From: DSAR01 sp034437315
GTDB lineage: Bacteria; Chloroflexota; Anaerolineae; B4-G1
DNA: 6,258 nucleotides
Direction: 5' to 3'
NCBI GenBank assembly: GCA_034437315.1
Contig: DAOTUC010000019.1
Location: 1 to 6,258, forward strand
Of this stretch, positions 3,901 through 6,258 are shown piece after piece. How positions within the stretch are numbered: position 1 is the stretch's first letter; each line of letters starts with the position of its first letter. The position numbers and the translations under genes are program-made. The notes below the pieces were generated by a model, which had not been told where the DNA came from, did not search any database, and worked only from the letters and a program-made list of their open reading frames with translations.

Positions 3901-6258
3901 TGATTTTCCATAATGCTTTTTGATTCAAAGACAGCACTGTCAGCCCAATCTACCTGGGAAGCCAGTTGGGACAATGCTTCCCAGGCAGCATCACGTAAGG
4001 GTTGATATACCTCTTGACCTTCATATCTACCTTCGATCAATAGAAGAAGCCATGTGGCAGATTGCGGATTTGCCCATTGTGCTTTCTTAAATCCCCATAC
4101 CAGATTCTGTAGGATATCTTTGTGGGATTTCTGATCAGAGTTCAAATGACTGGTAAAGCGGACAAGAGCATGGCCTTTTTCTGCAGATAGATACTCAGCC
4201 AATCGCCCCATTTTCTTGGCTGCAAAACGCTGTTCACCCTCCCGTAATCGAGTATCCGATATCATCATTAACCACGCTTCAGCCGCCTTTTCCGTTTGCC
4301 CCAATCTTTCCAGAGATTCTCCTGCTCTTTGACGCATCCTTGCTCCCGCCCCCGCATTTTGTGCCAGCGCGAATAGCTTATCAGTTTGCCCGAGCCTTTC
4401 GAGAGCTTCAGTCGCAGCACTTTGGACTTCAGATCCCATCATCACGTCTTTAGCTAGTGTTAACAATTCTTCGCTCCGGTCTAAGTACCCTAGCTTCTTG
4501 ATTACCTTCTGACGTTCTTCGGATTTCTCTTGATCATTCCGAGCGATCTTCAACCAGGTCTCAATGGCTTCATTTGTCTGGCCCAACTGTTCGAGCGACT
4601 CAGTAACTAAAAACCCTTGGGTAGCATCTACACTTGTGTCTTGCGCTATCGCTAGCAGCGCGAAGACAGCTTCATCTAGACAATCCATTTGTTCTAGCGA
4701 CTCAGCAGCAGCCCACCGTTGGACAGCGTCTACACTTGTGTCTCGTGCCATCGCCAGCAACGCGGAGGCGGCTTCGTCTACAAACCCCATTTGTTCTAGC
4801 GACTCAGCAGCACCCTGCCGTTGAGCAACATCTACATTTGTGTCTTGCGCCAACATCAGCAGTACGGATGCGGCTTCGTCTACAAACCCCATTTGTTCTA
4901 GCGATTCAGCAGCACCCTGCCGTTGAGCAACATCTACATCTGTGTCTTGCGCTATCGCCAGCAACGCGGAGGCAGCTTCGTCTACAAACTCCATTTGTTC
5001 TAGCGATTCAGCAGCTAACCGGCGTTGGACAACATCTACACTTGTGTCTTGCGCTATCACCAGCAACGCGGAGGCAGCTTCGTTTACAAACTCCATTTGT
5101 TCTAGCGATTCAGCAGCTAACCGGCGTTGGATAACATCTACACTTGTATCTTGCGCCAACATCAGCAGCACGGCGGTGGCTTCCTCCACACACCCCAACC
5201 GCCCCAAAGCCTCAGATGCAAGTCTTCGCTTATCTATATCTGCCTTCACATTAGCTTTATGTACTATTTTGAGATACATTGCAATCGCTGCTGTTGTATC
5301 TCCTTGTCGTTCCAAGGCTAATGCGCTTGAAAAGACTGCCGCACTCATTTGCCCCAATAACTCAGCCGCGCTCTTACGCTGTTTTAAAGCTATCCGATCA
5401 TCTTGCGCCAGCATTAGCAGTGAAGTAGCAGATTCTTCCATAAGTCCTAATTCACTCAACGACTCAGCAGCTATCCGGCGTTGAATAGCATCCACACTGG
5501 CGTCTTGCGCCAACGTCAGCAATATTGCAGCGGCCTCTTCCACATGCCCTAATCGCCCTAGTGACTCAGTAATGAATTGGCGTAGAGCAACATCTACACA
5601 TGTATCTTGCGCTATCGCTATCAGCGCGCTGATAGCTTCATCTACATATCCCAATCGTCTTAGTGACTCAGCGGCTAACCAGCGCCCTTCTGACTTTGCC
5701 TCCTCACTCCACGCCAATGCCAACCAGGCTTCTTTTGCTTCAACCTCACGCCCCAACTCTCCTAGTAATTGAGCTGACATACGCCGCTCTGTTTGCTCCA
5801 CTTCTGCATTCTGTGCCAAAGCCAACAAGATATCAATGGACTCGGCCTTACGACCGAACTGCCACAATGCTTCAGCTACCCTTCGACGCTCTTGTGGCTC
5901 GATTTCTATGCTTTGTACCAATGTTAACAGTATGTTGGTGGCCTCAGACTCACGACCTAACTGCCCCAACGATTCAGCCGCTAATTGACGATCTTCTAAC
6001 TTTGCTTCTCCATCCCACGCCAATGCCAGCCAGGCTTCTGTTGCTTCAGCCTCACATCCCAACTGCCTCAACGCCTCGGCCGCCGACCGACGCTCTTGCG
6101 ATCTGATATCCGCATCTCGCGCTAGCAACAGCAAGACTTCGACTGCTTCACCTTCACAACCCAGCCGCCCCAACCTCTCGGCTGTTGCCCTACGAAACCC
6201 AGGATGCATCGTAGTATCTTGCGCTAGATTCAATAGAACCTCAAAAGCCTCGTCCTTC
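3879..6258 (-). CDS. Large HEAT/TPR-like alpha-helical repeat protein, N-terminus outside the window
   Basis: The frame stays open to the right edge. A TTG at 6233 could be read as a start, but the codons before it encode KDEAFEVLL, the first half of another repeat, so the gene begins beyond 6258. About twenty units of mostly 34 residues follow the pattern x-x-E-A-x-x-x-L-L-x-L-A-Q-D-T-x-V-D-x-x-x-R-R-x-A-A-E-S-L-x-x-L-G. They should form stacked helix pairs of a HEAT- or TPR-like solenoid, a protein-binding scaffold or sensor surface. One unit (5192-5343) is a longer, TPR-like variant containing LERQGDTTAAIAMYLK. Two units near the end (4389-4478) are shortened to 30 residues. The last 105 residues (3879-4196) are not repetitive and contain a tryptophan-rich, probably helical cap (WANPQSATWLLLLIEG). 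Similar arrays are known in the C-terminal sensor parts of STAND/NACHT NTPases, but no such domain is visible here. The stop overlaps the kinase gene, so the two products are probably made together. The specific function is unknown. Confidence 0.85.
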   Translation of the reverse strand, partial: KDEAFEVLLNLAQDTTMHPGFRRATAERLGRLGCEGEAVEVLLLLARDADIRSQERRSAAEALRQLGCEAEATEAWLALAWDGEAKLEDRQLAAESLGQLGRESEATNILLTLVQSIEIEPQERRRVAEALWQFGRKAESIDILLALAQNAEVEQTERRMSAQLLGELGREVEAKEAWLALAWSEEAKSEGRWLAAESLRRLGYVDEAISALIAIAQDTCVDVALRQFITESLGRLGHVEEAAAILLTLAQDASVDAIQRRIAAESLSELGLMEESATSLLMLAQDDRIALKQRKSAAELLGQMSAAVFSSALALERQGDTTAAIAMYLKIVHKANVKADIDKRRLASEALGRLGCVEEATAVLLMLAQDTSVDVIQRRLAAESLEQMEFVNEAASALLVIAQDTSVDVVQRRLAAESLEQMEFVDEAASALLAIAQDTDVDVAQRQGAAESLEQMGFVDEAASVLLMLAQDTNVDVAQRQGAAESLEQMGFVDEAASALLAMARDTSVDAVQRWAAAESLEQMDCLDEAVFALLAIAQDTSVDATQGFLVTESLEQLGQTNEAIETWLKIARNDQEKSEERQKVIKKLGYLDRSEELLTLAKDVMMGSEVQSAATEALERLGQTDKLFALAQNAGAGARMRQRAGESLERLGQTEKAAEAWLMMISDTRLREGEQRFAAKKMGRLAEYLSAEKGHALVRFTSHLNSDQKSHKDILQNLVWGFKKAQWANPQSATWLLLLIEGRYEGQEVYQPLRDAAWEALSQLASQVDWADSAVFESKSIMENQCPSTKA
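4581..5192 (-). repeat. Six-copy 102-bp tandem repeat inside the helical-repeat gene
   Basis: Exact 102-bp spacing is visible from the block CCATTTGTTCTAGCGA (plus strand), which recurs at 4685, 4787, 4889, 4991 and 5093. Each unit encodes 34 residues such as FVDEAASALLAIAQDT followed by a QRxxAAESLEQM segment. Neighbouring copies differ by roughly 10-15% by eye, whereas the other units of the same protein share only a protein pattern. This points to recent unequal crossover or gene conversion. The copy nearest 4581 is the most diverged. Confidence 0.9.
5649..6056 (-). repeat. Higher-order 306-bp periodicity (three-unit duplication) in the helical-repeat gene
   Basis: The units at 5955-6056 and 5649-5750 resemble each other more than they resemble the units between them. 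Both encode EAWLALAW followed by an EAK-containing loop, and they share long DNA stretches such as CACGCCAATGCCA at 6016 and 5710, exactly 306 bp (three units) apart. This suggests that a block of three repeats was duplicated, and it is a separate, older event than the array at 4581-5192. Confidence 0.7.

Noticed and set aside
4581..5192. A CRISPR array, because of regularly spaced identical blocks
   Set aside because: The whole 102-bp unit is repeated in frame with a protein pattern, and there are no unique spacers between short identical repeats.
4564..5484. Several repetitive plus-strand open frames (serine/alanine- or leucine/glutamine-rich)
   Set aside because: They are mirror frames of the 102-bp repeats, kept open only because the repeat unit is a multiple of three.
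6231..6233. TTG as the true start of the repeat protein
   Set aside because: The codons before it (KDEAFEVLL) complete a repeat unit, there is no stop before the window edge, and no ribosome site is seen.

Overview
The window holds five protein genes, all on the minus strand, in two groups. The high GC content of most of it and a serine/threonine kinase fused to a sulfatase-modifying (FGE/SUMF1) domain next to a very long alpha-helical repeat protein suggest a multicellular-type or filamentous bacterium, with Chloroflexota the best guess. This assignment rests on gene style only and is not secure. There are no tRNA, rRNA, CRISPR or transposase signatures.

In the direction of transcription (right to left), group one begins with the C-terminal part of a large repeat protein that is still open at the right edge (3879-6258). 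It carries about twenty 34-residue helical repeats, six of them in a 102-bp tandem array that is still similar at DNA level, and it overlaps the next gene. That gene (2203-3900) encodes a cytoplasmic Hanks-type kinase whose ATP-binding and catalytic motifs are intact. Its C-terminal half is an FGE-fold domain in which the two catalytic cysteines of true formylglycine-generating enzymes are absent. The pair looks like a translationally coupled sensor/scaffold plus kinase effector. A bulged 12-bp stem-loop made of ACAGGAT/ATCCTGT repeats follows the kinase stop codon.

Group two starts at a near-consensus sigma-70-type promoter (2133-2160) lying in the 143-bp gap. It encodes an AbiEi-type antitoxin/regulator (1235-2059) and an AbiEii-type nucleotidyltransferase toxin (351-1235), whose stop and start codons overlap. 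After only 34 bp comes the N-terminus of a protein, cut by the left edge (1-316), that resembles the start of large PglX/type IIG-type adenine DNA methyltransferases. The AbiE pair therefore seems to be the front of a restriction- or BREX/DISARM-like operon.

Taken together the window reads as part of a defence island: a type IV toxin-antitoxin/abortive-infection module transcriptionally ahead of a DNA-modification gene, and upstream of it a repeat-protein/kinase-FGE pair that may be a less well described conflict or signalling system. Both outer genes are incomplete, so the system identity of each group depends on sequence outside the window.
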